Assembly: GCF_003054555.1 (NCBI RefSeq)
Contig: NZ_CP026304.1
Span: forward strand, 3,906,001-3,970,000
Length of the DNA stretch: 64,000 nucleotides
Direction of reading: 5' to 3'
From: Streptomyces lunaelactis
Lineage (GTDB): Bacteria > Actinomycetota > Actinomycetes > Streptomycetales > Streptomycetaceae
The stretch's first letter is position 1; each line of letters opens with the position of its first letter. The notes under the pieces are model-generated. The model did no database searches. It was not told where the DNA came from and saw only the letters and a program-made list of their open reading frames with translations. Of this stretch, positions 1 through 8,532 are shown one piece after another. The translations under genes and the position numbers were made by a program.

Positions 1-362
1 GGGCCGCCCTCGGTCTCCTTCAGCGCGGCGACCTCGTCGAGTGAGCGCAGGATCGTCGTCTCGCCCCAGTTCGACACCAGGTCGTCCTCGCCGAGGGTGG
101 TGGAAACGACGTACTTCGGCATCACTTTGTAGTCGGCGAAGTCCTCCATGTCGGGCCACACCGGGCTGAACGCCTCGTAGCTGGTCCGGCCCATCAGCAT
201 CGCGGTGGCTTCCTTCTGCTCCTGGCCCTTGATGTCGAATGCCTCGGGGAGGAACTCGACGTCCTTGAAGGTCCACCCCGAGTTCCGGTAACCGGGCTCG
301 CCGCCCGGGGACTCCACGACGCCGTCGAGCGATATGAAAGCGGTGCTGATCAGGGTACGCAT
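1..362 (-). CDS. Dihydrofolate reductase-like (RibD C-terminal domain) protein, 3' end outside window
   Basis: 120 codons of the N-terminal part are visible; the gene continues past the left edge. The protein starts MRTLISTAFISLDGVVE, the typical opening of DHFR-like RibD C-terminal domain proteins (YyaP/YwjB type), and carries AMLMGRTSYEAFSPVW, the nucleotide-binding segment after the first helix, then a strand-turn like YVVSTTL. The family reduces unknown substrates with NADPH in the cytoplasm; most members have no assigned role. Start chosen at the ATG at 362 because it directly precedes the conserved first strand. Nothing in the context fixes a function. Confidence 0.85.
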   Translation of the reverse strand, partial: MRTLISTAFISLDGVVESPGGEPGYRNSGWTFKDVEFLPEAFDIKGQEQKEATAMLMGRTSYEAFSPVWPDMEDFADYKVMPKYVVSTTLGEDDLVSNWGETTILRSLDEVAALKETEGG

Positions 363-619
363 CTCAGGTTCCTCGGTGTCTCGTGTCTGGTTCTCAGCGG
401 GTTCGGCCGGTGCACGCTTCGACCACGCTCGTGGCTGCGGTGCACCCAACCATGATCTCTGACTGCGGATCACGGAGAAACTCATCGGTCGTCGCCCGCC
501 CTTCCGGTGGCCTCGGCCATCCGGATCACCTCGGTGAGCCACACACGTGCCCGATCGCGGGGTGTTGAGGCAGGAGCGGCGGCCTCCCGCAGCCGGCCTG
601 CCGCCGCCCCCTCGGTACG
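363..619. other. Stretch without a supported gene
   Basis: Lies between two minus-strand genes. A minus-strand open frame directly downstream of the secreted-protein stop (about 619 down to 482) reads like the C-terminal end of a helical protein (RARVWLTEVIRMAEATG) but has no start codon or ribosome binding site, so it could be a gene remnant or chance. The part nearest 363 should hold the promoter of the DHFR-like gene; I see no clear hexamers. Confidence 0.4.
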
Positions 620-1084
620 TCAGAACACGAACGGGCCGGGAGTCTGCGCGGACGTGGCGTTGCAGGTCGCGGTGATGCCGAAGACCACGACCGTCAGTGA
701 CTTCGCCTCCAGGCTGTCGCCCGCGGCGACCGTCCCGTTGAGGAGGCCGGTGGAGACCGCGCTGCCCGCCGGGATCGCCGGGTTGGAGTTGCCGGTGAAC
801 GTCGCCGTGCCGGTGCCGTTCTTCGTCAGGGTGAGGGTGGAGTTGACCGAGTTCGCGGAGATGGGGATGGGGGCGGTGATCGCCGAGGTCGAAAGGGTGA
901 TCGTCGCCGCCGTGCCGTCCTGCGTGGCCGTGAGGCTCGCCTCGCCGGAGCCGAACGATCCGCAGTCGAACGACAACGTTGCCGTCGTCGGCTCGACCGC
1001 GGTCGCCACGGGCGCCATGGCCAGTGTCCCTGTGGCCAGCGCGCCCAACAGGACAGCGCCGACGGAGAGTTTGCCATGCTTCAT
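620..1084 (-). CDS. Secreted small protein of unknown function
   Basis: 154 aa. Residues 1-29 form a Sec signal peptide: a Lys-containing start (MKHGK), a hydrophobic core (GAVLLGALATGTLAMAP) and a likely cut after ATA before VEP. The mature part is Thr/Ser/Ala rich with alternating hydrophobic residues suggesting beta strands, and has only two cysteines (SFDCG near the start, TATCN near the end), which could form one disulfide. No catalytic motif or wall-anchor signal is visible. It is probably an extracellular or wall-associated beta-sandwich protein; its family was not recognised. A single-gene unit by spacing. Confidence 0.7.
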   Translation of the reverse strand: MKHGKLSVGAVLLGALATGTLAMAPVATAVEPTTATLSFDCGSFGSGEASLTATQDGTAATITLSTSAITAPIPISANSVNSTLTLTKNGTGTATFTGNSNPAIPAGSAVSTGLLNGTVAAGDSLEAKSLTVVVFGITATCNATSAQTPGPFVF

Positions 1085-1311
1085 GAGGGGGTCCCGCCTT
1101 CATGTGGGGGTTACGGGTTGGGGTCACCAACTACCACACGCGGACCGCGGCTCGCGGTATCCGGGGCGGGTGTGGGGTGCCCCGAGGACTGATGGGCAGT
1201 CAGCAACAGAGTCATTGCGTCATGTCCACCTCAAGAAGACAAGGGACGCCTCCATGAATTCTGACGCGCGACGGCCAAATCCAGCCGGGTTGCAACGTGC
1301 CGTCAGGGGGC

Positions 1312-1815
1312 TTACGCGCGGGTGAGCCGGTTCGCGAGCGTCGACATCGTGTACGTGCCGATGCCCATGACCACCTCCAGCGCGTTCTGCTCGGTGTAAC
1401 CGTGTGCCAGGAACCCGCGCAGCTCCTCGTCGCCCACGCCCCCGGCGGTACGCAACACCTCCAGCGTGAACTGCCGTATCGCTTCGAGCCGTACGTCATC
1501 CAGGGACTTCCGCTCGCTCAGCGCGGCGATCAGCTCTTCCCGCGCACCCAGGGCCCGCAGCTTGCCGGCGTGCATCGCCACGCACACATGGCACTCATTG
1601 CGCGTCGCGACCGTCATCACGACCACCTCGCGGGCGACCGGATCCAGAGTCGCCTGCTCGAACATCGCGCTGAGCTTGAGAAAGCCGTTCAGCAGATGGG
1701 GCGAGGAGGCGAGCCTCGCGACGGCCGGCGGCAGATGGCCCACATGCCTGACTGTCGACTCCATGGCGCGACGCGACGCGGCCGGGGCCGATTCCAGGGT
1801 GTGTTCGGTGAACAT
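1312..1815 (-). CDS. Carboxymuconolactone decarboxylase / AhpD-like peroxidase-family protein
   Basis: 167 aa. The central motif NECHVCVAMHAGKLRALG matches the AhpD-type E-x-x-x-C-x-x-C-x-x-x-H active site in altered spacing (Cys-x-x-Cys followed by His), which in this family supports peroxidase or hydroperoxide-linked redox chemistry. Start set at the ATG at 1815 because GGAGA lies about 8 nt upstream; a longer frame would run into the divergent marR gene. Only 25 bp separate it from that gene, and the shared interval carries a palindrome, so the MarR protein probably controls it. Substrate unknown; oxidative or electrophile stress is the usual setting (inference). Confidence 0.85.
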   Translation of the reverse strand: MFTEHTLESAPAASRRAMESTVRHVGHLPPAVARLASSPHLLNGFLKLSAMFEQATLDPVAREVVVMTVATRNECHVCVAMHAGKLRALGAREELIAALSERKSLDDVRLEAIRQFTLEVLRTAGGVGDEELRGFLAHGYTEQNALEVVMGIGTYTMSTLANRLTRA

Positions 1816-1832
1816 GCGAGAGTCTCCTACAA

Positions 1833-1851
1833 TCGACAACATGGTTGACGA
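1833..1851. promoter_or_regulatory. Candidate MarR operator straddling the marR start codon
   Basis: TCGACAAC-ATG-GTTGACGA: two 8-nt arms matching at 7 of 8 positions around the start codon of the marR gene. A second copy of the right arm, GTTGTCGA at 1868-1875, is perfectly complementary to TCGACAAC. A TACAAT -10 hexamer (1828-1833) ends at the palindrome, and 7 nt separate it from the ATG, so a bound dimer would block polymerase. Binding is inferred. Confidence 0.6.
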
Positions 1852-2356
1852 TAAAAAGGTAAACCAGGTTGTCGAAGAGCGCAACGCACTTGATGGCACG
1901 CCTGGTTACGAGCTGCCCCTGCTCCTCTTCGCCGGGTTCCGCTCCCTCATCGACCGGCTCCATGCCGAGCTGGCGGAGCAGGGACATCCGGATGTCCGGC
2001 CCGCGTACGGCTTCGCGATGCAGGCGATCGGCGCGGGCGGCGCGACCGCGAGCGAGGTCGGGCGCCGGCTCGGGGTCTCCAAGCAGGCGGCCGGCAAGAC
2101 GGTCGACCGGCTCGTCGCCCTGGGCTACGCGGAACGCACGGACGACCCCGCCGACGCCCGCCGCAAGCTCGTACGCCTCACACCGCACGGCATCGATGCC
2201 CTGGCCCGCTCGGCGGCGATCTTCGACGAGCTGCGGGCGGAGTGGGCGGGTGCGCTCGGCGCGGGGCGCGTGCGGGAGATCGAGGAGTCCCTGCGTACGG
2301 TCGTCCCCGCCGATGGCTTGCGACTCGACGCGGCGGGGTGGTTCGGCGGGACGTGA
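1841..2356 (+). CDS. MarR-family transcriptional regulator
   Basis: 171 aa winged-helix protein. The core helix-turn-helix reads GATASEVGRRLGVSKQAAGKTVDRLVALGYAER, followed by the wing DDPADARRKLVRLTPHG, the hallmark MarR sequence with the conserved D-x-R. A TACAAT -10 hexamer 7 nt before the ATG and the lack of a Shine-Dalgarno sequence point to leaderless translation. Divergent from the AhpD-like gene with a palindrome over its own start, so autorepression and control of the neighbour are likely. Ligand unknown. Confidence 0.9.
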   Translation: MVDDKKVNQVVEERNALDGTPGYELPLLLFAGFRSLIDRLHAELAEQGHPDVRPAYGFAMQAIGAGGATASEVGRRLGVSKQAAGKTVDRLVALGYAERTDDPADARRKLVRLTPHGIDALARSAAIFDELRAEWAGALGAGRVREIEESLRTVVPADGLRLDAAGWFGGT

Positions 2357-2448
2357 CGAGTTCTCGCCACGGCGTGCCGTTGTCACCGTGCGTATCGTTG
2401 TACGAGGCGACTCCATGCAACCACGCGGCAGTGGGGAGGAGCGCCACG

Positions 2449-3039
2449 ATGACCGTCGTAGAGAGCGGCAGGATCGACATGGCCGACATGAGCAACGAAC
2501 TCACTCTGGACATGATGTTCGAGTGGATCGAGAAGATGCCCATCCCCGAGGGATACAAAACCGAGATCGTCGGGGGGAACATCATCATGTCGCCGCAACG
2601 GCAGACCCACTGGGAGATCACGTTGGGCATCATCGAGCAGCTGCGCACCAAGTACCCGAGGACTCGGACCGCATCCGACGTGCGGATCGACTTTCCCGGA
2701 CACCTGAACGGCTTCGCTTGCGACGTCGTGGCCATGTCGGACAGTGCCGTCAGGGACGCCAAGGGACGCTGGCGCTATGAGGACATCGAATTCGTCGCCG
2801 AGGTGATCTCCAAGGGCACCGCGCTCAACGACTACGGCCCCAAGAAGGCCACCTTCGCCACCGCCGACGTCCCCGCCTACCTGATCGTTGATCCGTACAC
2901 CGGCGAGTGGCACCTCCACACCCTGCCGAAGGACGACAAGTACCACGGTGAAGTCACCCTCTACTTCGGGGACGACATCGACCTCACCGCCACCCCCGTC
3001 GGCCTCACCCTCACCACCGACGAGTTCCCCCGCGACTGA
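2449..3039 (+). CDS. Uma2-family putative endonuclease
   Basis: 196 aa. Has the Uma2 (PD-(D/E)xK-like) layout: an N-terminal EIVGGNIIMSPQ strand pair, then DVRIDFPGH...ACDVVAMSD, then FVAEVISKGTALNDYGPKKATFA with an E-x-I-S segment and the downstream Lys, and the closing VPAYLIVDPYTGEWHLH. GGGGAGGAG 7 nt before the ATG supports the start. Uma2 proteins are numerous in Streptomyces and cyanobacteria; their biological role is unclear although the fold is that of restriction-type nucleases. No methylase or toxin partner is adjacent, so it stands alone here. Confidence 0.88.
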   Translation: MTVVESGRIDMADMSNELTLDMMFEWIEKMPIPEGYKTEIVGGNIIMSPQRQTHWEITLGIIEQLRTKYPRTRTASDVRIDFPGHLNGFACDVVAMSDSAVRDAKGRWRYEDIEFVAEVISKGTALNDYGPKKATFATADVPAYLIVDPYTGEWHLHTLPKDDKYHGEVTLYFGDDIDLTATPVGLTLTTDEFPRD

Positions 3040-3090
3040 CCCCATCCCGCCCTTGCTTCGAGCGCGCTCCAACAGCTTGGCTTGGTGTCC

Positions 3091-4080
3091 ATGAAGTACA
3101 CACAGCTCGGACGCACCGGACTCAAGGTCAGCCGACTCGTCCTCGGGACGATGAACTTCGGGCCTCTTACCGACGAGGCCGACAGCCACACCATCATGGA
3201 CACCGCGCTCGGCGCGGGGATTAACTTTTTCGACACCGCCAATGTCTACGGCTGGGGCGAGAACAAGGGCCGCACCGAGGAGATCATCGGCAACTGGTTC
3301 GCCAAGGGCGGCGACCGGCGTGACAAGGTCGTCCTCGCCACCAAGCTCTACGCCAACATGGGCGCCGAGGGCGAAGCCTGGCCCAACCACGACAAGCTCT
3401 CCGCGCTCAACATCCGCCGCGCCGTCGACGCGAGCCTCAAGCGCCTGGGGACCGACCACATCGATCTCTACCAGTTCCACCACATCGACCGGGACACACC
3501 CGTCGAGGAGATCTGGCAGGCGATCGACGTTCTGATCCAGCAGGGCAAGATCCTTTACGCGGGGTCCAGCAACTTCGCCGGCTGGAAGATCGCGCAGGCC
3601 AATGAGGCCGCCCGCCGTCTCGGCTCGTACGGCCTGGTCAGCGAGCAGTGCCTGTACAACCTCGCCGAGCGGCGCGCCGAGATGGAGGTCATCCCGGCCG
3701 CGCAGGAGTACGGCCTCGGAGTCATCCCCTGGTCGCCGCTGCAGGGCGGACTGCTCGGCGGAGTCATCAAGAAGGAGACCGAAGGCGGACGGCGTGCTTC
3801 AGGGCGGGCTGCGGAAGCCCTCGCCGGCGCAGAGACCCGCGCGCAGATCCAGGCGTACGAGGATCTGCTCGACAAGCACGGCCTGGAGCCCGGCGAGGCC
3901 GGGCTGGCCTGGCTGCTCACCCGGCCCGGAGTCACCGGACCCATCGTCGGGCCGCGTACGGCCGACCAGCTGGCGTCCGCGCTGCGCGCCGTCGAGCTGG
4001 AGCTGAGCGGCGAGGTGCTGTCCGCGCTGGACGAGATCTTCCCGGGGCCGGGGCCGTCCCCCGAGGCCTTCGCCTGGTAG
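3091..4080 (+). CDS. Aldo/keto reductase
   Basis: 329 aa (beta/alpha)8 barrel oxidoreductase using NADPH. Visible signatures: YTQLGRTGLKVSRLVLGTMNFG at the N-terminus, FFDTANVYG (catalytic Asp and Tyr), VVLATKL (catalytic Lys), DLYQFHHID (catalytic His) and a C-terminal GPRTADQL cofactor-binding segment. A TTG nine nucleotides upstream is possible, but the ATG at 3091 starts the conserved first strand. No clear ribosome binding site. Substrate not deducible; probably a general carbonyl reductase. Confidence 0.93.
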   Translation: MKYTQLGRTGLKVSRLVLGTMNFGPLTDEADSHTIMDTALGAGINFFDTANVYGWGENKGRTEEIIGNWFAKGGDRRDKVVLATKLYANMGAEGEAWPNHDKLSALNIRRAVDASLKRLGTDHIDLYQFHHIDRDTPVEEIWQAIDVLIQQGKILYAGSSNFAGWKIAQANEAARRLGSYGLVSEQCLYNLAERRAEMEVIPAAQEYGLGVIPWSPLQGGLLGGVIKKETEGGRRASGRAAEALAGAETRAQIQAYEDLLDKHGLEPGEAGLAWLLTRPGVTGPIVGPRTADQLASALRAVELELSGEVLSALDEIFPGPGPSPEAFAW

Positions 4081-4161
4081 TACGAGCAGCGGATCACTCA
4101 TCGTCGCCGCTGCCGGGGCGACGGCGGCCGTCTTCGCCGTCGCCCGGCCGGATACCGGCCA

Positions 4162-4248
4162 TCACCTGACGAGCGACGCCACGGCGATGATGGCGAACAT
4201 CAGCACAAGCACGCCGGCCATGATCTGGTTTCTGGTCTTGGGGTTCAC
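4162..4248 (-). CDS. 28-residue single-span membrane peptide
   Basis: Reads from GTG at 4248: MNPKTRNQIMAGVLVLMFA followed by IIAVASLVR and TGA. A basic N-terminal head (PKTRNQ), one hydrophobic segment of about 17 residues and a terminal Arg make it a textbook one-span membrane peptide with the N-terminus inside. I recall almost identical tiny proteins in other Streptomyces genomes, but cannot verify. Function unknown. It lies alone between a convergent aldo/keto reductase and the RNA phosphodiesterase gene. Confidence 0.65.
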   Translation of the reverse strand: MNPKTRNQIMAGVLVLMFAIIAVASLVR

Positions 4249-4321
4249 GCAACGAGGTTAACGCGCGCGTTCGAGTCGCCTTCACCCCGTCCCGTTCACG
4301 CCTCCCATTCACGCCTCCCGT

Positions 4322-4894
4322 TCACCCCGTCCCGCGCCCCAGCGGCCAGCTGCCGACGATCTCGTACCGCGGCTGCTCCCCCTCCACCCCGCTGACCGGC
4401 AGATTGCTGCGTACGAGTGCGAGCTCGGCCACCTCCCAAGGGGTGCCCTCGAAGGCGTCCAGCGCCTCGACGAACGGGCGCATGTCGGCGTCGTCGCGAC
4501 TGCGGGCGAGCGTCAGGTGGGCCTGGTAGCGGCGGTGCTCCTCCATGGTGACCCCGGCCCGCCGCGCCGCCGCGTCCGCGCGTTCCGCGAGCAGGCGCAG
4601 CTCTTCCAGACCGCCGGCGGCCCCGGCCCACAGCGCCCGGTGTCCGAACCGCCCGCCGCGGTGGATGCGCAGCGCGAAGGGCACGGTCCTGCGGGCGGCC
4701 CGCCCGAGCCGCTCGTGCAGCTCGGGCAGCAGGCCGTCATCGACCTCGCCCATGAAGGCGAGGGTGAAGTGCCAGCCGTCCCGGCCGGTCCAGCGCAGGC
4801 GGTCCGTGCCGGGGAGAGACGTCAACCGTTCGACGGCGAGGCCGAGTTCGTCAACGGCGGTGGGGGGTGGCAGTACGGCGGCGAAGAGTCTCAT
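4322..4894 (-). CDS. thpR: RNA 2',3'-cyclic phosphodiesterase (2'-5' RNA ligase family)
   Basis: 190 aa. Two H-x-T-L motifs, WHFTLAF and AHLTLAR, are the paired catalytic signatures of the 2H phosphoesterase family; other family marks are MRLFAAVLPP at the start and RWTGRDGWH before the first motif. The family opens 2',3'-cyclic phosphates on RNA and can ligate tRNA half-molecules in vitro. Start chosen at the ATG at 4894 because the family begins with R-L-F-x-A. It may be co-transcribed with the MFS gene upstream (70 nt away). Confidence 0.9.
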   Translation of the reverse strand: MRLFAAVLPPPTAVDELGLAVERLTSLPGTDRLRWTGRDGWHFTLAFMGEVDDGLLPELHERLGRAARRTVPFALRIHRGGRFGHRALWAGAAGGLEELRLLAERADAAARRAGVTMEEHRRYQAHLTLARSRDDADMRPFVEALDAFEGTPWEVAELALVRSNLPVSGVEGEQPRYEIVGSWPLGRGTG

Positions 4895-4964
4895 GATCCG
4901 AGTCTCGCGCATAGCGGGGCGCCTGCGGCGGGCTTGTTCCCGGGGCTCCGACCCGGACCCCTGG

Positions 4965-6314
4965 CTACGCCGCGGTCGCCAGCTGCTCCCTCGGTACGAA
5001 CTCGACATGCCGCCGCCCCGGCCGCAGGTCGATCTTGAGCCGCAGCCCGCCCACCCGGACGAGCATCACACCGACCCCGATCGCCGCGGCCAGCGCCACC
5101 GCGCCGCCCGCCGCGAAGCCGATCCGCGGTCCGTAGGTGTCGGTGATCCAGCCCACGAGCGGCGCGCCCAGCGGCGTACCACCGACGAACACCATCATGA
5201 ACAGGCTCATCACCCGGCCCCGCATGGCCGGTTCGGTCGCCATCTGCAGGATGGAGTTGGCCGTGACGTTGACCGTGAGGCCGAACACCCCGATCGGCAC
5301 CATCAGCACCGCGAAGATCCAGAACTGTGGAGCGAAGGCGGTCACGATCTCCAGCAGGCCGAAGAGCACGGCCGCGCCCACCAGCACCCGCAGCCGCGAG
5401 GTGCCGCGCCGGGCGGCGAGCAGGGCGCCCGCCAGGGAACCGGCCGCCATCAGGGTGTTGAGCAGGCCGTAGGTACTCGCGCCCGAGTGGTAGACGTCGT
5501 CGACGAAGGCCGAGAGCCAGATCGGGAAGTTGAAGCCGAAGGTGCCGATGAAGCCGACGAGGACGATCGGCCAGATCAGCTCGGGCCGGCCCGCGACGTA
5601 CTTCAGCCCTTCCCGCAGCTGACCCTTTCCGCGCGGCGCGCGCTCGATCTTGTACAGCTCGCTGTTGCGCATCAGCAGCAGCCCCGCGATGGGCGCGATG
5701 AAGGACAGACCGTTGAGCAGGAAGGCGAAGCCGCTGCCGACGGCCGTGATCAGCACACCGGCGACGGCGGGGCCGACGAGGCGCGCGGACTGGAAGTTGG
5801 CGGAGTTGAGGCTGACCGCGTTGCCCAGCTGGTCCGGGCCGACCATCTCGGCGACGAAGGACTGGCGTGCCGGGTTGTCGACGACCGTGACGAGGCCGAG
5901 GACGAAGGCGGTGAGGTAGACGTGCCACACCTGGACATGGCCGGTGAGCGTGAGCACGGCGAGCGCCAGGCCGGTGAGGCCCATCGCGATCTGGGTGGCC
6001 AGAAGCAGCTGCCGCTTGGGCAGCCGGTCGGCGAGCACTCCGCCGTACAGGCCGAAGAGAAGCATGGGGAGGAACTGCAGCGCGATGGTGATACCGACGG
6101 CCGACGCGGATCCGGTCAGGGTCAGTACGAGCCAGTCCTGGGCGATGCGCTGCATCCAGGTACCGGTGTTGGAGACCACTTGTCCCGTCGCGAAGAGCCG
6201 GTAGTTACGGATCTTCAGCGAGCTGAACATTGTCGTCTTGCCGGTTGTCGTGTGTGCGGTGTCGTCGTCGGCGGTCGGTGCGGGGGCGGAGTGTGCTCCG
6301 GATCCCGTACTCAA
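4965..6314 (-). CDS. MFS transporter (enterobactin-exporter-like / MFS_3 type)
   Basis: 449 aa with about 12 predicted membrane spans. The cytoplasmic head is followed by FSSLKIRNYRLFATGQVVSNTGTWM, the first-span signature of this exporter group, and the loop GVLADRLPKRQLLL carries the MFS motif A. Start is TTG at 6314, ten nucleotides after GGAGG; no better start lies nearby. The gene sits 30 nt downstream of a MarR gene on the same strand, the usual arrangement for a drug-type exporter and its regulator. Substrate unknown. Confidence 0.9.
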   Translation of the reverse strand: MSTGSGAHSAPAPTADDDTAHTTTGKTTMFSSLKIRNYRLFATGQVVSNTGTWMQRIAQDWLVLTLTGSASAVGITIALQFLPMLLFGLYGGVLADRLPKRQLLLATQIAMGLTGLALAVLTLTGHVQVWHVYLTAFVLGLVTVVDNPARQSFVAEMVGPDQLGNAVSLNSANFQSARLVGPAVAGVLITAVGSGFAFLLNGLSFIAPIAGLLLMRNSELYKIERAPRGKGQLREGLKYVAGRPELIWPIVLVGFIGTFGFNFPIWLSAFVDDVYHSGASTYGLLNTLMAAGSLAGALLAARRGTSRLRVLVGAAVLFGLLEIVTAFAPQFWIFAVLMVPIGVFGLTVNVTANSILQMATEPAMRGRVMSLFMMVFVGGTPLGAPLVGWITDTYGPRIGFAAGGAVALAAAIGVGVMLVRVGGLRLKIDLRPGRRHVEFVPREQLATAA

Positions 6315-6344
6315 TGGGGGTTCGCCTCCTCAGCGGTGCTCCGG

Positions 6345-6788
6345 TTACAGGTGCGCGAGCTTCTCCAGGACGGGGGCGGCTGCGCGCAGCTTGGCCCAGT
6401 CGTCATCGTCCAGGCCCTCGGCGAGCGAGGCCAGCCAGGCGTTCCGCTTGCGGCGGCTCTCCTCGAGCATGGACTCGGCCTGCTCGGTCTGGCTGACCAC
6501 CTTCTGCCGGCGGTCGTCGGGGTGCGGCTCGAGCCGGACGAGTCCCTTGGCCTCGAGCAGCGCGACGATCCGGGTCATGGACGGCGGCTGGACATGCTCC
6601 TTGCGGGCCAGCTCACCGGGGGTGGCGTGGCCGCAACGGGCGAGGGTGCCGAGTACCGACATCTCGGTGGGGCTCAGCGATTCGTCGACGCGCTGATGCT
6701 TCAGGCGTCGGCCCAGCCGCATGACGGCCGAGCGCAGGGAGTTCACGGCGGCGACGTCGATGTCCGCGCCATGGGACAGGTCAGGCAT
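6345..6788 (-). CDS. MarR-family regulator of the adjacent MFS exporter
   Basis: 147 aa. HTH: LSPTEMSVLGTLARCGHATPGELARKEHVQPPSMTRIVALLEAKGLVRL, wing: PHPDDRRQKVV, then an amphipathic dimerisation helix. Two in-frame ATGs (6800 and 6788). I prefer 6788 because TATGCT (6796-6801 on the plus strand as AGCATA) lies 7 nt upstream, the leaderless spacing seen elsewhere here. GTTAGCATAAC (6793-6803) overlaps this -10 and could be an operator. Probably represses itself and the MFS gene downstream. Confidence 0.9.
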   Translation of the reverse strand: MPDLSHGADIDVAAVNSLRSAVMRLGRRLKHQRVDESLSPTEMSVLGTLARCGHATPGELARKEHVQPPSMTRIVALLEAKGLVRLEPHPDDRRQKVVSQTEQAESMLEESRRKRNAWLASLAEGLDDDDWAKLRAAAPVLEKLAHL

Positions 6789-6920
6789 GTTCGTTAGCAT
6801 AACTCATTACCCTGCCTAAAGACCAGGGCGTTACTGCCCAGATAGATCCATCACTCATATGAGTGAGACTGATCCGGAAAGTGACGCACCCACGGCGACG
6901 GTCCGGCGACCCTGGCCGAC

Positions 6921-7103
6921 ATGGGATCGACTGTGCTCAGCCTCCGCATAGACGGTGAGCTCCTCGACCGGCTCAGGCACCATGCCGCCAGACGCGGAAT
7001 GAGCGTCCAGGACTATGTGGTCCGGACGCTCATCCGCGATGACTTCGACGAACGCTTCAACGCGGCCGTCGACGAGACGGAGAAGTTCTACGGCCTTACG
7101 TGA
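6921..7103 (+). CDS. Small ribbon-helix-helix (CopG/Arc-type) protein
   Basis: 60 aa. STVLSLRIDGELLDRLRHHAARRGMSVQDYVVRTLIRDDFDERF shows the beta strand (VLSLRI), helix A and helix B (SVQDYVVRTLI) of ribbon-helix-helix DNA-binding proteins, often antitoxins or plasmid-copy regulators. No toxin gene is adjacent. Its 3' end overlaps the convergent purine permease gene by 8 nt, so the two messages are complementary at their ends. Confidence 0.75.
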   Translation: MGSTVLSLRIDGELLDRLRHHAARRGMSVQDYVVRTLIRDDFDERFNAAVDETEKFYGLT

Positions 7104-8532
7104 GGCCCAGCGCGGGCATCGCGTAGTAGAAGACGAACACCGCCGACACCACATACATGGCGATGGGCACCTCGCGGCCCCGACCGGCCGCCAGCCGCAG
7201 CACGCTGAAGGCGATGAAGCCGATGCCGATGCCGTTGGTGATCGAGTAGGTGAACGGCATCATCACCATCGCCAGGAACGCCGGCACGGCGACGGTGAAG
7301 TCGTCCCAGTCGATGTCCCGTACCGAACCGGCCAGGATCAGGAAGCCGACCGCCAGCAGGGCGGGCGTAGCCGCCTGGGACGGGACCATCGTGGCGAGCG
7401 GCGTGAGAAACAGCGCCACCGAGAACAGCGCACCCGTCACGACGGACGCGAGCCCGGTACGGGCGCCCTCGCCGACGCCCGCGGTGGACTCCACGAAGCA
7501 GGTCGTCGCGGAGGACGAGGTCGCACCGCCGGACGCCACGGCGATACCGTCGACGAACAGGACCTTGTTGATGCCGGGGAAGTTGCCGTTCCTGTCCATC
7601 AGCTTGGCCTCGTCGCCGACGCCGAGGATCGTGCCCATCGCATCGAAGAAGCAGGACAGCAGCACGGTGAAGACGAACAGGGTGCCGGTGAGGTAGCCGA
7701 CCTTCCCGAAGCCGCCGAACAGGCTGACCTCGCCGACCAGGCCGAAGTCGGGGGACGCGACCGGGTTGCCGGGCCACTCGGGCGTCGTCAGACCCCAGGA
7801 CGGGACCGTCGCCACCGCGTCGATGATCATCGCGACGCCCGTCATCGCGACGATCGAGATCAGAATCGCGCCCGGCACCTTGCGGATGATCAGCGCGAGC
7901 GTGAGCAGCACGCCGAGCGCGAAGACCAGGACCGGCCAGCCGTCGAGGTGACCGCCGGTGCCGAGCTGGATCGGGACGGTGGTCTGGGCGACGTCCGGGA
8001 TACGGGAGACGAAGCCGGCGTCGACCAGCCCGATCAGCATGATGAAGAGGCCGATTCCGATCGCGATGCCCTTGCGCAGGCTGCGCGGCACGCGCTCGCG
8101 CAGACCGGTGGCGACCAGCAGCATCACGACGAAGCCGGCCAGGACCACCATGCCCATCGCGTCCGGCCAGGACATCCGCGGTGCGAGCTGGAGGGCGACG
8201 ACGGTGTTCACACCGAGGCCGGCCGCGAGCGCGATCGGGACATTGCCGATGACCCCCATGAGGAGGGTGGAGAACGCCGCGGTCAGCACGGTGGCGGTGA
8301 CCAGCTGGCCGCCGTCGAGCTGGTGCCCGTACATGTCCTTCGCACTGCCGAGGATGATCGGGTTGAGCACGATGATGTACGCCATCGCGAAGAAGGTGGC
8401 GAATCCGCCGCGGATCTCACGGGCGACCGTGGAGCGGCGCTCGGAGATCTTGAAGTAGCGGTCCAGGCGGTTGTGCGGCTGCCCGGGAGAGGGCGGCTGC
8501 GCGTCGACCGAGACGGTGGCCGTGGGGGACAT
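7096..8532 (-). CDS. NCS2 family purine permease, AzgA-like
   Basis: 478 aa. Sequence marks of the AzgA (adenine/guanine/hypoxanthine) branch: GGFATFFAMAYIIVLNP at the first span, AAGLGVN, FFDAMGTILGVGDEA and GGATSSSATTCFVESTAGVGEGARTG, which form the substrate site in this branch. About 13-14 membrane spans. Start at ATG 8532 after a short AGG-containing leader; a longer frame upstream lacks the family sequence. It likely imports purine bases by proton symport. The DUF2530 gene next door is divergent. Confidence 0.92.
   Translation of the reverse strand: MSPTATVSVDAQPPSPGQPHNRLDRYFKISERRSTVAREIRGGFATFFAMAYIIVLNPIILGSAKDMYGHQLDGGQLVTATVLTAAFSTLLMGVIGNVPIALAAGLGVNTVVALQLAPRMSWPDAMGMVVLAGFVVMLLVATGLRERVPRSLRKGIAIGIGLFIMLIGLVDAGFVSRIPDVAQTTVPIQLGTGGHLDGWPVLVFALGVLLTLALIIRKVPGAILISIVAMTGVAMIIDAVATVPSWGLTTPEWPGNPVASPDFGLVGEVSLFGGFGKVGYLTGTLFVFTVLLSCFFDAMGTILGVGDEAKLMDRNGNFPGINKVLFVDGIAVASGGATSSSATTCFVESTAGVGEGARTGLASVVTGALFSVALFLTPLATMVPSQAATPALLAVGFLILAGSVRDIDWDDFTVAVPAFLAMVMMPFTYSITNGIGIGFIAFSVLRLAAGRGREVPIAMYVVSAVFVFYYAMPALGLT

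Noticed and set aside
4545..6797. A 750-codon plus-strand frame opposite the RNA ligase, MFS and MarR genes
   Set aside because: His/Asp/Arg-rich artefact antisense to three genes with clear families and starts.
6921..7103. Toxin-antitoxin reading of the ribbon-helix-helix gene
   Set aside because: No small toxin gene upstream or downstream; the neighbours are a MarR regulator and a purine permease.
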